Made by a program: the position numbers and the translations under genes. A DNA stretch of 64,000 nucleotides from Leishmania martiniquensis (Eukaryota > Euglenozoa > Kinetoplastea > Trypanosomatida > Trypanosomatidae), in contig NC_090171.1 of the NCBI RefSeq assembly GCF_017916325.1, forward strand, positions 2,221,501 through 2,285,500, in the 5' to 3' direction. The notes under the pieces are model-generated. The model ran no database searches, was not told the DNA's origin, and worked only from the letters and a program-made list of their open reading frames with translations. Below, in pieces: positions 29,388-39,801 of this stretch. Numbering within the stretch: the stretch's first letter is position 1; each line of letters begins with the position of its first letter.

Positions 29388-30422
29388 CTAAAAGCTGACT
29401 GGCGCTCCAGGCGGTGCCAGGGGCGGGCATGCGGCAGCATTGGCGGGGAGATTCACCCTTGTGGGCGTTCTTTGGCGCTGCTGTAATGCCGCCGGAGCGT
29501 TATTCGACGCAGCCTGAGTGCTTCTTGCGTCTGCCGTGTTCGACGACGGCGAGGACGGTGAGGGGGCGGCTGAGGTAGCTGCCTCTGTGGATCTTGGCGG
29601 CGAGCTCGACATACCCGTTTCCTCTGCCTGCCTTCTTGCGGCCCTCTCCTCCTCTAGCTTCACTTTGGCTGCCTCCAACCGGCGCTGCCGCTCTTCGCTT
29701 GTGAGGGAGCGCCACCTCTCGCCAATCACACGCATGCGCTCTTTTGGCATCAGATGGTGCAGTGAGGCCATCTGCTCCCGGACAAACACCGAGTACGGCG
29801 ACGCTGCGAGCCGCATGACCGTTTTTTTCTCTACGGCAGCGGCCTTGTCAGCGCTAGCCTCTGCCGTTTCTTCTGCCGAAGTCCCTTTCGCGCACTTCTT
29901 CTGAGGCCTCCCACGCTCCTTCGATTTCTTTCTCGACGAGCACCCCGACGCAGGTGCGGCCTGCTTCCCCCGAACAGGAATCACCGGCAGCGCAGTTGCA
30001 GCAGGCTTCTTGGAGTGGGCAGTATTGTACTGCTCGGTGCGCGCCTCTATTGCCTTCTTCGCGTTCTCCGGCAGCGACTCGAATATTTGAAGCAACTTCA
30101 CCTCTTTTTCACGAGGGCTGGCACCGGCGACGGCAGGGTTGTCGTGCTGCTCTCGCGCGAAGAATTCATACGTTGTGAGAGGCTTGAAAAAGGTGGCTGC
30201 GCGCTCCAGCGCCTCCTGACGGAGCTGCTCGAGAGACGTCTGCTGCTTCAGCTCACGCAGGCGCTCCTTCGGTAGGTCCTTAAAGAGCTGAGACATCGCC
30301 TTGCGACGCTCTGTTTGTGTTAGCTCTCGAAGAGACATGTTCGTGAGTAGCTGCTCACGGCAAAAGATTTCAAACACCTTTTTGCGTCCCGCGCTGCACC
30401 AGAAACAGGTGACGTGAAGCAT
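29388..30422 (-). CDS. HMG-box-like protein, kinetoplast-associated type
   Basis: The protein is 344 aa with an ATG at 30422. Three related units are visible, each with an aromatic-x-x-Phe-x-Arg-Glu-Gln core and a later Leu-Pro or Trp segment: FEIFCREQ to LFKDLPKERL (about 17-57), YEFFAREQ to IFESLPENA (about 85-121) and YSVFVREQ to RWRSLTSEERQRRL (about 210-249). The third is closest to a full HMG box. Lys/Arg/Ala linkers separate them (about 138-203), and the C-terminus (from about 265) is Ser/Pro/Ala/Thr-rich and disordered. A clear presequence is not visible (MLHVTCFWCSAGRKK is Cys-containing and basic). DNA binding is likely; kinetoplast rather than nuclear location is inferred from the neighbouring KAP-type genes. 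An acceptor AG is at 30452-30453, about 30 bases from the start. Confidence 0.8.
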   Translation of the reverse strand: MLHVTCFWCSAGRKKVFEIFCREQLLTNMSLRELTQTERRKAMSQLFKDLPKERLRELKQQTSLEQLRQEALERAATFFKPLTTYEFFAREQHDNPAVAGASPREKEVKLLQIFESLPENAKKAIEARTEQYNTAHSKKPAATALPVIPVRGKQAAPASGCSSRKKSKERGRPQKKCAKGTSAEETAEASADKAAAVEKKTVMRLAASPYSVFVREQMASLHHLMPKERMRVIGERWRSLTSEERQRRLEAAKVKLEEERAARRQAEETGMSSSPPRSTEAATSAAPSPSSPSSNTADARSTQAASNNAPAALQQRQRTPTRVNLPANAAACPPLAPPGAPVSF

Positions 30423-30451
30423 CGCAGAAAGTGCCTAGAGGAATCAGGTGA

Positions 30452-30490
30452 CTGAGAACGAATTGGGAAGAGGGGGAAATGGAAATGGGA
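30452..30490 (-). promoter_or_regulatory. predicted spliced-leader acceptor, 344-aa HMG-like gene
   Basis: The minus strand reads TTTCCATTTCCCCCTCTTCC, then CAATTCGTTCTCAG with AG at 30452-30453. It is very close to the ATG at 30422. Confidence 0.6.
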
Positions 30491-30492
30491 AC

Positions 30493-33439
30493 GCACGCGC
30501 GCACAAGCAGCTTCGAAAGCACGCAAGTGCTGTCTCTTGATCTGCTGTAATGCGTGGGTATTCTTTTGTGAGCCGCCCTTCCCTTGCTCGCCAGCGCAGT
30601 TTCTATGCTGTCAGAGGAGAATCTATCCTAAGCCGCTTTTCGTTGTCGCGGCTATCAATTCAGTGATTGTGTCTGCCTCGCTGACGACAGCAGGCGTCGA
30701 GGTTCTACGTATCTCACGTGAGAGTTCACTAGCGTCCGTGTGTGAGTGCGTGAGTATGCCTCTTCCTCCCCCTTCCCTCTCACACGGCGAAACGGCAGAG
30801 GACTCGTGAAAGACTTTATGTATCGGTGCGTAGGCCTTCTCTTGTATTCATCAACGTACACCTCTGTTGGGGCGCAGCTGCACGCAGCTCTTGTCTGCCC
30901 AGAGACGAGCACCGATAGGTGGGAACCATTCCGGCCAGAAGAAGAGAGGCGGAGGAAGGAAGCGGGCCAGGAAAGAGATGATGGAGGTTTCTGCAAAGGG
31001 AGCGGGAGGAGATAAGTGTCTCATCGAATTACAGGCATATGGATGCTCTGCATGAGCGGTAAAACATCAAGATGTGCAGGTGAGCAAACGCCATGCGGTA
31101 GAAAACCAACGTCATCCCGTCAGTACCAGAGCTCGAAGCGCGCGCGGGGGGGGGGAATGGTGTTGCGTGCATGCGCACTTCCACATACCGCCACTCCCGT
31201 CGCGGCAGAAGCCATCGCTTGGTGGAGGTGCCGTTCCCACGCGAAGCGGATGACACGGCCACATAGAGTGTCGTAGCTGCGGCTGTGATTGGGGGTCTAA
31301 TGAGGTCTTTCCCACTAAAAAGACATTCTCTCTTCTACTTGTTTACGGGGCGCTTCAGAATCACTCTAAAGATGGTGTCTGAGCTGAGGAGGGGAAGGGC
31401 GCAAAGTAGGGAGGGATAGAAAAAAGGAGGGAAGGCAAGCTGTTGAGGGACCGAGCGCAGCGAGGGGCATGGGCGCCCCCAACAACTCTGCTACCTCAAG
31501 AGCTGACGACCTGAAGGCAAGATCCTAAAAACTGAGAGCCCTGTGCCGTGATCATCATCACATATATATGCAGGCATATGGCAATCAAACGTATGAAAGC
31601 GAGGTCCCCAGAGGGCTCTGTAGAGATCAAGGCAGGAAAAACAGGACCGCGATGCGGAACGATGTACGCTGGTGCTGCGACCGCGCCACATGCACTGCCA
31701 TCCTGCCGAAGGAGTCCCGTGCTACGCTCACCCTCTTCCCGCTGCGTCACCAACACTGCCCGTATGTCTGTTGCGCTATGCGAGTTGTGTCCCTCTTCCA
31801 GCCACCTGTCGTCTCCTTTGCGTCGCCCTTGCCCTATCCTCCTCAGTCATCAGTGCCATGTCTAAAGGGCGTATCAGTTTTCCATCGAAGGGGGCCAGCG
31901 TAGACGATGCACCACGGAGGAGCATGCAGCCACACTTGCACGCAAGTAGGAAAGATGCCAGACAATACCGTCGACCGTTCCAAAGCGGCAAGGGCATCCC
32001 TTCATTTGAAGTGAGTCGGCGTGAGACGCAGCATGGAGAAGACAGCTCGGGGCTGCTCCCAGGCTTCTGCGCCTCTCTAATTCCCTGCTTCGGTTGATTG
32101 CCTGCCGCGCTCTCTTTTTCTTCCCCCCTCCATTCTCTTTCGTGCACCCCGCCGGTCACGCCACGCGCTCCCTACCGGTAAATTTCACCTTCTGGCGCGA
32201 CACGGCGAAACATTCGCAACGAACGGTTGGAGGATAACGCACACCACCAGTCATCGCGAATGCAGCGCAAAATTGGCTGTGACGACGCTTCATGAGGAAA
32301 CGACGACGACTACCGCTTTACAGGGCCACATGGAGGTTAGTGCATCACTCGCGCTCCGTTTCGGCACCTCCTCCGCCTCCGCTGCTCCTACAACAATGCA
32401 GAGAGCTCAGCGACCAACCACCAGTGAAGAAGAAAAAAACCGTGACGGCGTCGCGGGGAGAGGAGTCTACACGTGACGAGACAGTTGGTGAGATAGAGGC
32501 TCCGAAGAGCGCCCCATGACTCGATGAACGTCGTGCACAGCATCTTTCCCTTTCAACAAACCCATCGAGACAGAAGGCGCAGATGCGAGTGAGACGGCTT
32601 TTCCTCGCCAATCGAGCAGGGCTCGGCAAAGAATTGCATGCATGCACACATATCTCTCTGTTTACACACACACAGATGTCGACAACCGCGGCTGCCGTCT
32701 CCCTACCCGCACATCAGCCAACACACGCACACGCGTATCCTCCTCTAACATCTGACAGAACTAAAGCAAGCAACAGCGAAACAACAACAAACGAAAAGAT
32801 ACACTCAGCGCGTGTTGTCAGTCGGCACGCGTACGGGCGTACATGGCATCTATGGCTCAGAGAGAAAAAAAATTCATCAAAGAAGCGAAAAAAACAAAAA
32901 AGAAAAGACACACTCTCCTCACCTTTATATATATGAATATACATATATATAAATATGTGCATGTGTGTGTGTGTGCCCTACACCCACAGGCAAGCATATA
33001 TAAGTCAATGTGAGTTCTCTGATAGGGGAAAGCACAGTATGCGGGCGCCAGTGAGACATGTAGCCATCGACACCAGCAGAAGGGGTGGTGGTGGTGGTGT
33101 GGGGAAGGCGCGGTAGTCAAGAGAGGGTAATCGCACAAAACGAGAAGTCGTGGTATTTCGAACGGGCTCGCTGCGTCGGTGTGCACTATTCCGCAGAGCT
33201 TCCACCGCAGCTGGCCAACTCAAGACACATTTTCCTTATGTATCCCTCCTCCTTATTGTGATGGGTCCCTGATGCGCTGTGCCGAGATCATTAGTGGAGC
33301 ACATGGGCTCTTCCTGTACCCGCCAAGCAGCCTCAGTCGCCTTCGGTACCTCGCGCTCCTGCCACGTTTCCCTACTCGGTGCCTTGTTTCATCCACTGCG
33401 AAAACACTCCTCCACCGCTGAGAACTGGGCCTGGCGCGC
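30493..33439. other. long intergenic spacer (2.9 kb)
   Basis: It holds the 3' flank of the 124-aa KAP-type gene and the 5' flank of the 344-aa gene. The contents are a 9-10 G run near 31147, a balanced-composition stretch at 31480-32100, AT and TG microsatellites at 32925-32976 and a GGT repeat near 33085-33100. Frames here are short or on the wrong strand. No gene is called. Confidence 0.5.
32925..32976. repeat. AT microsatellite followed by TG repeat
   Basis: Interrupted TATATA stretches run to about 32956, then alternating TG to about 32976. Confidence 0.85.
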
Positions 33440-33814
33440 TTACTTGGACGCGCGTGCGGTGTGCTGCTTCCACAGCTTCGCCACAGCCCTCATGCGGTCG
33501 AGGCGTGGAAGCTTCTCGAAACGACCAATGTTCTCTTTCACAAATTTGGCGTACGCCGATGGGGCCCGTGCCGAACCCTTCTTCCTCTCCCCTTTCGCTT
33601 TGCCCTTTGTTTTCGTGTGCTTGAAGCTGGTGTATGCGGCAGCGCGCTTGTCGAGGGCGGCCTTGTCGGTTGCACTCAAAGCCTTGTACAGCTTCGACGT
33701 CATCTTGCCGCGATCGCCCACAGAGAGACCCTTGAGCTTCGGGTTATTCTTCTGCTCAATCATGAACATGGAGTACGCGCCGATGGCGAGACGTCGAGGA
33801 ACGAAGCGGAGCAT
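33440..33814 (-). CDS. kinetoplast-associated protein (KAP2/KAP3, p17/p18 type)
   Basis: The protein is 124 aa, starting at the ATG at 33814 (MLRFVPRRLAIGAYSMFMIE); the frame upstream to 34057 is spacer. The start is a typical short mitochondrial presequence merging into the first HMG-like box. The box continues KNNPKLKGLSVGDRGKMTSK and LYKALSATDKAALDKRA (about 12-61). A Lys/Gly hinge (about 65-82) leads to a second, shorter box SAPSAYAKFV-like, seen here as RAPSAYAKFVKENIGRFEKL to AVAKLWK (about 83-117). Size, charge, presequence and two boxes match the Crithidia KAP proteins, histone-like proteins that compact kinetoplast DNA minicircles in the mitochondrion. This is the clearest KAP in the window; the two larger HMG-like genes downstream may be diverged relatives. 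An acceptor AG is at 33849-33850. Confidence 0.88.
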   Translation of the reverse strand: MLRFVPRRLAIGAYSMFMIEQKNNPKLKGLSVGDRGKMTSKLYKALSATDKAALDKRAAAYTSFKHTKTKGKAKGERKKGSARAPSAYAKFVKENIGRFEKLPRLDRMRAVAKLWKQHTARASK

Positions 33815-33848
33815 TGCTTCTTCTGGTGGGGTTGGAGGTGGTTTGTTT

Positions 33849-33868
33849 CTAAGGCGGATGTAAAAGGT
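33849..33868 (-). promoter_or_regulatory. predicted spliced-leader acceptor, KAP gene
   Basis: The minus strand reads CACCTTTTACATCCGCCTTAG with AG at 33849-33850. It is 35 bases upstream of the ATG at 33814 and supports the short start. Confidence 0.55.
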
Positions 33869-34023
33869 GACTGTGAATCCAAGCGAGCGTGTGAAGTGAG
33901 CAGATAATGATGTCGGAGAGAGAGGACGTGAGCAGACGCACCGAGACACCAGTGAATGCCGGCTGCATGGAGTAAGCCGCCATCGAGTCACGCATCCCAG
34001 TGGTATGCAAGAGCCCACACAAC

Positions 34024-34040
34024 ATATATATATATATATA
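34024..34040. repeat. AT microsatellite
   Basis: Uninterrupted alternating AT over 17 bases. Confidence 0.9.
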
Positions 34041-35230
34041 CATGAAAATATGTGCAAACAGAATAGAAGATGCGAAGTAGTAAGAGAATACGGAGCTCAG
34101 CAGTTGTTCCGACCACCACTAGGCCGCGTCGCGAGTGCGACACTGAGAACAGCCCCACATACGTCACGTCTAAACGACTGCCATAATGATAGGTGGAGTC
34201 ATGACCCCGTCGACACAGCATAGCTGTTTTGGGTGGCGGGCCCTGCATGCTTCGGGGAGGGATGGGCTCCCTTCACCCCCTCCTCCACCCATGGTCACGA
34301 GGGAAACAGCTCTGCCCCTCTTCGTAGACATCCGGCAGCTCGTGATGCTGCTAGCCCAGCCGCATGCTCCAGAGACGTTCGCACCAATGCCTTCTTTTAC
34401 GGATGCCGTCGCAGTAACGTTCGTGACTTTGCGCTGAAGCGCCGTTTCCTCCGCCTTTTCCTATATTTTGTTTGAAATTTCGCCCACCAACTGTTGTGGC
34501 ACTTACAGAAAAGAATCGAGATCGCGGGACGGAAGAAGAGACCATGAACACAAAAAGAAAGCTGGGAAAAGCGTCGGGAAAACGAGAAGATTGCAGCCAT
34601 TCCCCCTCACCCCCTCCCTCGGCTTATCCCCCCTTTTCTCGTACACTCGCCCCCCCCACCTACACACACACGCACATACACACCGAACAAGGTGGCGTAT
34701 TGCAGCCTCGATGAGCAGCATGTCATGCGCTTCTTTCCCTTCGAGGGGGTCCGTGCCGTGTCGCGTCCGCGTGCCCCCATTCAGTGCGGACTACGCAGAA
34801 AAGCCCTCCGCCTCGCAGAGTACGGAGAAGGGGAGGGGAAGGAAAGAACAACATCGCAAAGGCGGGAGCATTCGACAGCCGGGAGACACGAGGGAAGGAA
34901 AAGAGGAGAGGGGAAGAAAGGGTGGTGATGGCGATGAGGGGGGAGTGAGCGGGTGGCCCGTGCAGGGAGGCGTGGATCTACATGAGGCTTTTGTTTTCGT
35001 CCGCGAGGAACACAAGAACAGCGTAAAGCGATGGGTGACATCCTCCCTCACTTCACGCCGGCAAGGAGAGAACCAAATCACCATCGCCACAGAAAACAGA
35101 AACGAAAACCAGCACCGTTGATCGCATGCGCTCCATCGTCTGTCTTTCACAGAGCTCTCTTCCTCATTTTTTTTTCGCGCTCTCGTCCATTTTCTTCTTT
35201 CGTCATTTTTTTTTGCAGTTTCTCTCTCTG

Positions 35231-35242
35231 CCCCCCCCCCCC
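35231..35242. repeat. C12 homopolymer
   Basis: Twelve C residues follow a TCTCTCTCTG stretch. On the minus strand it is a G12 run. Confidence 0.9.
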
Positions 35243-35610
35243 ACCGACGTGTGCATATGTCTGTGTGCACATCCAAACATAAGCATACATACGTACGTGT
35301 GCAGGGGTGTGTGGGGTGAGTGCGTGTGAGTGTGGGAGAGGGGGGAGGGGGAGTATTTTCAGCATTTTCATCCGTTTTCCCCTTTTTTCCTCCGGATTCT
35401 TCGCTATCTATTTTTTTTGCCGCCCACTTCTCCTCCGCCCACTTTAGGGTTCACTAATCGGTACAGGAAAAAAACATAAACAACCAACAGGAAACAAAAA
35501 CGGAAAAGAAAACGTTCAGTATTCATTCGACCTCCATCGAAACAACGCCGTAGAGCGAGAACACGAGGACATACACACAGACATACGGACAGGCAGATAC
35601 ACAAAAACAG

Positions 35611-35632
35611 ACACACACACACACACACACAC
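35611..35632. repeat. CA microsatellite
   Basis: Uninterrupted AC dinucleotides over about 22 bases. Confidence 0.9.
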
Positions 35633-36443
35633 GGAGACAGGCAGAAACACACCCCCACACATATACATGAAGAGTCGCGCCAATGATTACACAGAAAAGA
35701 GACAAAGGACACGTAGACATCGATACAGACAAAGTGCGAGGTGCACGAAAAAAAGGGTGGGGATAGGCGGAACACAGGCGCAGATATAGGGAGGAAAGCA
35801 AGGGGATATAAGGCGTTGAGGGGGTGTGGGAAGCACCAGCAAAGCCACATGCGCCAGCCAACCGAGCGCATGCGAAGATACATAAATATACGCTCCAGGC
35901 CGTGATGCAGCCAATGAGGAGCACTCATATGGTGTTGCATTTCGAGGCGTATCATCTCCTCAGCTGTTTCTCCTCTCCACCCTCATGGATATGGTGCAGC
36001 AATGCCAGGGAGGTTCCGACTTCGTCACTGCCACTTCCCGGAACGTCGCCCTTCCTCTCCACGTCAAGAGCATCCTCTGTAAGATGAGGCGCAGAGGCGC
36101 TCCCCAATACGAGCGAACATACAGCGTAAACATGACGCGAGCAGGAGTGATGAGTCGCCCTTCATACCTTTTCCCTTTCTTTTACCCTTTACCTGCGTCC
36201 GACAGTGTTTTCAACGGGCTAACACGTCCTGCGCCTCCGCCGTCTTTGAAAAAAAATGAAACCATTTTTTCCTTTGGTGGGCAGCATCACCGCTCCACGC
36301 TAAAAAAAAAAGTGTCTCTGCTTTTCTTTTTGTCGTCCCCTTTGTGTATATGCTGTTGATGTGGCTTTTCGTTCCCCCTTTTTTCCCTCCCTTTCACTTT
36401 TTTTCTTCGGATGTCGGTCAAAGAGCGCCAAAGAAAAAGAAAG

Positions 36444-36641
36444 TTAAGGAGGGGGCACACCTGCCTGGAAGCCGGGCGACGCGGGCGCGGAGAAGAGAGG
36501 GGGAAAGGGGAGAAAAGTGCCCGTGAACCCGATGGACTGCGCCATCGGGAGCTCTCGAGTGAGAAGGGACAGCAGCACGCGTGACTTCTTGAGGCTTCCT
36601 TTCTGCTCCGGCACGAGCGGCGCAGGTCGGGTTGCCCTCAT
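36444..36641 (-). CDS. possible 65-codon ORF, weak
   Basis: It starts MRATRPAPLVPEQKGSLKKS, continues with a short amphipathic segment and MAQSIGFTGTF, and ends in a Pro-rich tail. Third positions are GC-rich, like real genes here, and it stands out in low-complexity spacer. However, no pyrimidine tract plus AG is seen just upstream of the ATG at 36641, and the tail is simple. Most likely it is an unannotated island or chance frame. Confidence 0.18.
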   Translation of the reverse strand: MRATRPAPLVPEQKGSLKKSRVLLSLLTRELPMAQSIGFTGTFLPFPPLFSAPASPGFQAGVPPP

Positions 36642-36864
36642 CGATGCAGTGGCGTGTGCGCGCACGTGAGCATATCCACCACCACGGATGATCATACAGC
36701 TATACATGCAACACTCATACAGAGACGGAGTGGCGGACGTAATTCCGTCGTGAAGCAGACAACGAAGCGAGAGAAGAAAATCGACGGCTGTTTCCGTGCC
36801 TGGGGTATGAGCGAAGTGCTGGAAAGGAGAAGGCGAGAGAAACCAAACGAGAGACTCGGCATAT

Positions 36865-36884
36865 ACACACACACACACACACAC
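36865..36884. repeat. CA microsatellite
   Basis: Uninterrupted AC dinucleotides over about 20 bases. Confidence 0.85.
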
Positions 36885-38239
36885 CGAGCGAAACTCCCAT
36901 CGTACGCCGATTACACCATTCACGCTCATACATCTACAACCACAGAGACATGCAGACGTAGACGCAGTCTCTAAAACAGACGAGCGTAGGTATGCACATC
37001 GGTGTTCATGTGCACGGAGGGGGGAGAAGGGAGGCACACACACACACGTGCATCTTCCTACGCACAAACATACTAAGTGAAGATAAAAGACCATACGAAC
37101 ACAGAAAATGTGGCGGTACAAAAAAAAAGACGTAAGCCAACATATTCAAGAGAAGAACGGAGACGCTGCGGCGTTCCTCATACCCAAGCGCCATTCGGAA
37201 ACCGAGAGAGGTGAGAGGGCATGAGAAACAAAAGAAGGGGAACGACTTGCGTAGGAGTCACGCGTGCCTGCCGGGGCGCGCCTCTCTGCGCATGTTTCTG
37301 AAGGTGCCGCCCCCACGCCCGCAGGAGGATCCCTCGTCAGTGCCCTTCCTCGTGATTGGTGATATTCGTCCTCTGTCTTTCCCGCCCTTTTTTTTTCGCT
37401 TGCGCACCGAGCACGAGCGAACGGGTCGCCTCTCCAGGAGAACGGCAAAGTGAAAAACGGTGCAAAGGCGTGCTGCACAGTCTGGGAGACGAGAACAGCA
37501 AAGACACGGAAAAGGGGAAATAATCCTTCGCTCATACGTGAAGGAGAGAGGGTGGTGTGAGGTGGGGTGGGGGTTCGCCGATGCTACCATCGCTCCACAA
37601 CAAACCGGCAACCGAAGCGCCCCAGCCGATGAGCATTGCGCGCGCGCACACACAAACACACATTCCTGGATGCCCTTTTCCTTGGCTGCTGAGTTCATGA
37701 TGAGTTCTTTCCCCCGTCTCTTTCTACCTCTCACGCATTCGACTTTGGTAACATCCCCGCATCGCCTCTCAAACCGCACGGAGCCGCTCTTGAGAGACGC
37801 GTACACATGTGCAGAGACGCAGGCGGTCACGGGCGTCGCGGGGGAGGGGGAGAGAAGGGTACGTCGCCCATCGGAAGCCGGCGCATAAAGGCACCAACTG
37901 TACGCCTCTTCGATCTCTCTTACAGCTCTCGCTCTCTGAGTGACGCGGGGCATGGCGCACGCGTTGCCACGGCGGCAGTGGCGATCACCACAAAACGTTA
38001 CTGGCGCCGTGCAGAGCAAGGGTATGGTTTCGCGCTCACCTGACTGGACGCGTGGAACAGGGCGGCCCTCCTGCCGTCAGCGGCCAGTCCACCGCTTCCC
38101 TTCACAAGCGTAGAGCTGGAGCTTTAGCTCCTCACCGAGGCAGTAGCGGCCGACACGCGCGCCTTCGATGAGAGGAGCATCGACATACCTTGACGGCCAC
38201 CTGCAGAGGAGCGTGAGCGGGCACCGGCGGCACTTTTTT

Positions 38240-39757
38240 CTAAATGAGGGCGATCGTCGATCGGGAGTTGCTCGAGAACTCACCTCGAGCCTTGCCGTGG
38301 TTGCGTGGCATATTGGAGTCGTCGAGCGTGCTCTCGATGTTCGCACGCGGGTACGGGCGCCTCGGAGGCGCCGCCGGCATCGGATCCACGCAGGGGTCGT
38401 AGTAGCGCAGGAGGTTCACGTCGCCTGAATACCTCCGAAACACCTTCATCCGCGGACGGAAGTTTTCGTCGAAGACGGGGTCATCGCGCTTCTTCGGGCT
38501 GCTGGTGCGACCGTTCACGCTCTTAGCTTCTACCTGGCGGTGAACCTGACTGCTGGTAACGCTGGCAGAGCGGAGAGACTCTACCTGGCGCTGCGGGCCA
38601 CCCTGGCTGCCTCCTCTGCCGACACTCGAGTGGCCACGTGGCGCAGAAGAGTTCGTTTCGTCGACATCCCCCACGCCACCGAGAAAGAGGTTGGCGGTGT
38701 CACGTGGCGGGCGGCATAGGCCACGGGCGAGCCCGCGCGGGTGCGGCTGCTCTGGGACGCCCCAACGGCCGGTGCCGAGCACGTCGTGCTCCTTCTTCGC
38801 CGGGGTGTCGATGGGCTTGATCTTGGCCGGCTTCTTGGGCGGCAACTCCGGGGCACAGTACGTGCGGGGGCCCAGCAGCTTGTACGGTTGTGGCTTTTCA
38901 TTCAGCTCATCAGCGGTATAGCAGTAAAGGTTAAGCACGTCCACCGACTCGTTCGCCTTGTTGGACTTCTTGTGGCACGGCGGCAGCGAGCTCTGGAAGG
39001 ATTCCTCTTCCCCATCCTTTGGCGGCAGCACCTGACCAAACATCCTCGCGTCCTTGTACGGTGGCTTGACATGGCGCTTGCCAGTCACCGGAGGGTTTTC
39101 GCGCGCCGGACGCGGATCGTTATCCTCGAAGAACGGCGCGTCCATGGGGCCCTGAGGGTGCGTGATCTTCACACCGCAACGCCAGGGTGTCTCCGGCGCC
39201 GTGACGATACAGTTATTCGTGAGGCCGTCACGGCAGCGGTACGAGGCGGTAGCACTGCTGACAGCGCCGTTTTTCCTGTTGCGGTGTGCGGCATTCTTCT
39301 GGCGAGCCGCACCCTCGCCGCGCTTGGCCTGGGCTCCATAAGACATTAGAGAGAAGCTGGAGGACGAGCGGCGAGCGCCACCGAGCTTTGACATGCTTCC
39401 GCGAGAGCCGCGACGAGCATTGGCCTGGCTCGACTCATGATCCATCATGAAGTACTCATCCCTCAGCATGACACCCACCGAGTCCTCGTTACCGCGGGGA
39501 TTGCGGCGAACACCGGTGCGGTGGCGCGGGGGGTGGCGAGGGCCGGCAAAGAACTCTATCGGAGAGCCGAAGTTGCTGCGGGGCGCGTTGCTGCGGTGGC
39601 GGCCAACACTGGGGCGTTGTTCAGCATTCTCAGACTCCAAATCCATGCCCATGATGACGCGCGCGGCGTTCTCGCCGCTGACATTCTTCCTGGCGCGCTC
39701 GCGAGCCGTCATGTATGCCGGCTCGCTGCTCTGATTCAAAACGGCATCCCGCGTCAT
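38240..39757 (-). CDS. hypothetical basic, largely disordered protein
   Basis: The protein is 505 aa with an ATG at 39757. Family not recognised. The N-terminal third (about 1-170) is Arg/Ser/Gly/Asn-rich and disordered, with repeated RGSRGS-type patches. The middle (about 170-350) is more ordered and Pro-rich, with YRCRDGLTNNCIVTAPETPW, then CHKKSNKANESVDVLNLYCY and LLGPRTYCAPELPPKKP. A second Ser/Gln/Arg-rich linker follows. The tail carries FRPRMKVFRRYSGDVNLLRY and DPCVDPMPAAPPRRPYP. No signal, membrane segment or enzyme motif is seen. The look fits a cytoskeletal or flagellar structural protein, but this is only impression. A pyrimidine tract and AG at 39760-39761 sit directly before the ATG. 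Coding composition is strong throughout. Confidence 0.83.
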   Translation of the reverse strand: MTRDAVLNQSSEPAYMTARERARKNVSGENAARVIMGMDLESENAEQRPSVGRHRSNAPRSNFGSPIEFFAGPRHPPRHRTGVRRNPRGNEDSVGVMLRDEYFMMDHESSQANARRGSRGSMSKLGGARRSSSSFSLMSYGAQAKRGEGAARQKNAAHRNRKNGAVSSATASYRCRDGLTNNCIVTAPETPWRCGVKITHPQGPMDAPFFEDNDPRPARENPPVTGKRHVKPPYKDARMFGQVLPPKDGEEESFQSSLPPCHKKSNKANESVDVLNLYCYTADELNEKPQPYKLLGPRTYCAPELPPKKPAKIKPIDTPAKKEHDVLGTGRWGVPEQPHPRGLARGLCRPPRDTANLFLGGVGDVDETNSSAPRGHSSVGRGGSQGGPQRQVESLRSASVTSSQVHRQVEAKSVNGRTSSPKKRDDPVFDENFRPRMKVFRRYSGDVNLLRYYDPCVDPMPAAPPRRPYPRANIESTLDDSNMPRNHGKARGEFSSNSRSTIALI

Positions 39758-39759
39758 TG

Positions 39760-39801
39760 CTGAAGTATTGGAGATCGTAAGGGGAGGTTGAGAGGAAGAA
39801 A
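39760..39801 (-). promoter_or_regulatory. predicted spliced-leader acceptor, 505-aa gene
   Basis: The minus strand reads TTTCTTCCTCTCAACCTCCC, then a mixed stretch to ATACTTCAG with AG at 39760-39761, two bases before the ATG. The 5' UTR would be unusually short, so splicing could instead use another site further up. Confidence 0.4.

Larger units (their letters stand above)
33815..38239. other. very long intergenic spacer (4.4 kb)
   Basis: This is the longest gene-free stretch. It holds an AT repeat (34024-34040), a 12-C run (35231-35242), CA repeats (35611-35632 and 36865-36884), many A runs and a few GC-rich islands. A 65-codon ORF at 36444-36641 is listed separately. Long minus-strand frames at 35404-35955 and 37258-38019 are Cys/Ser/Arg-rich and not convincing. 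Confidence 0.5.

Noticed and set aside
34059..34066. AATAGAAG octamer
   Set aside because: It is on the plus strand, antisense to the transcripts of the cluster, so it cannot serve as an mRNA cycling element.
37258..38019. 253-aa minus-strand frame
   Set aside because: Arg/Cys-rich, no domain, no convincing pyrimidine-AG just upstream; reads as spacer.
38077..38346. 89-aa minus-strand frame overlapping the end of the 505-aa gene
   Set aside because: The segment after 38240 looks protein-like, but it has no start of its own and lies in another frame in the 3' flank.
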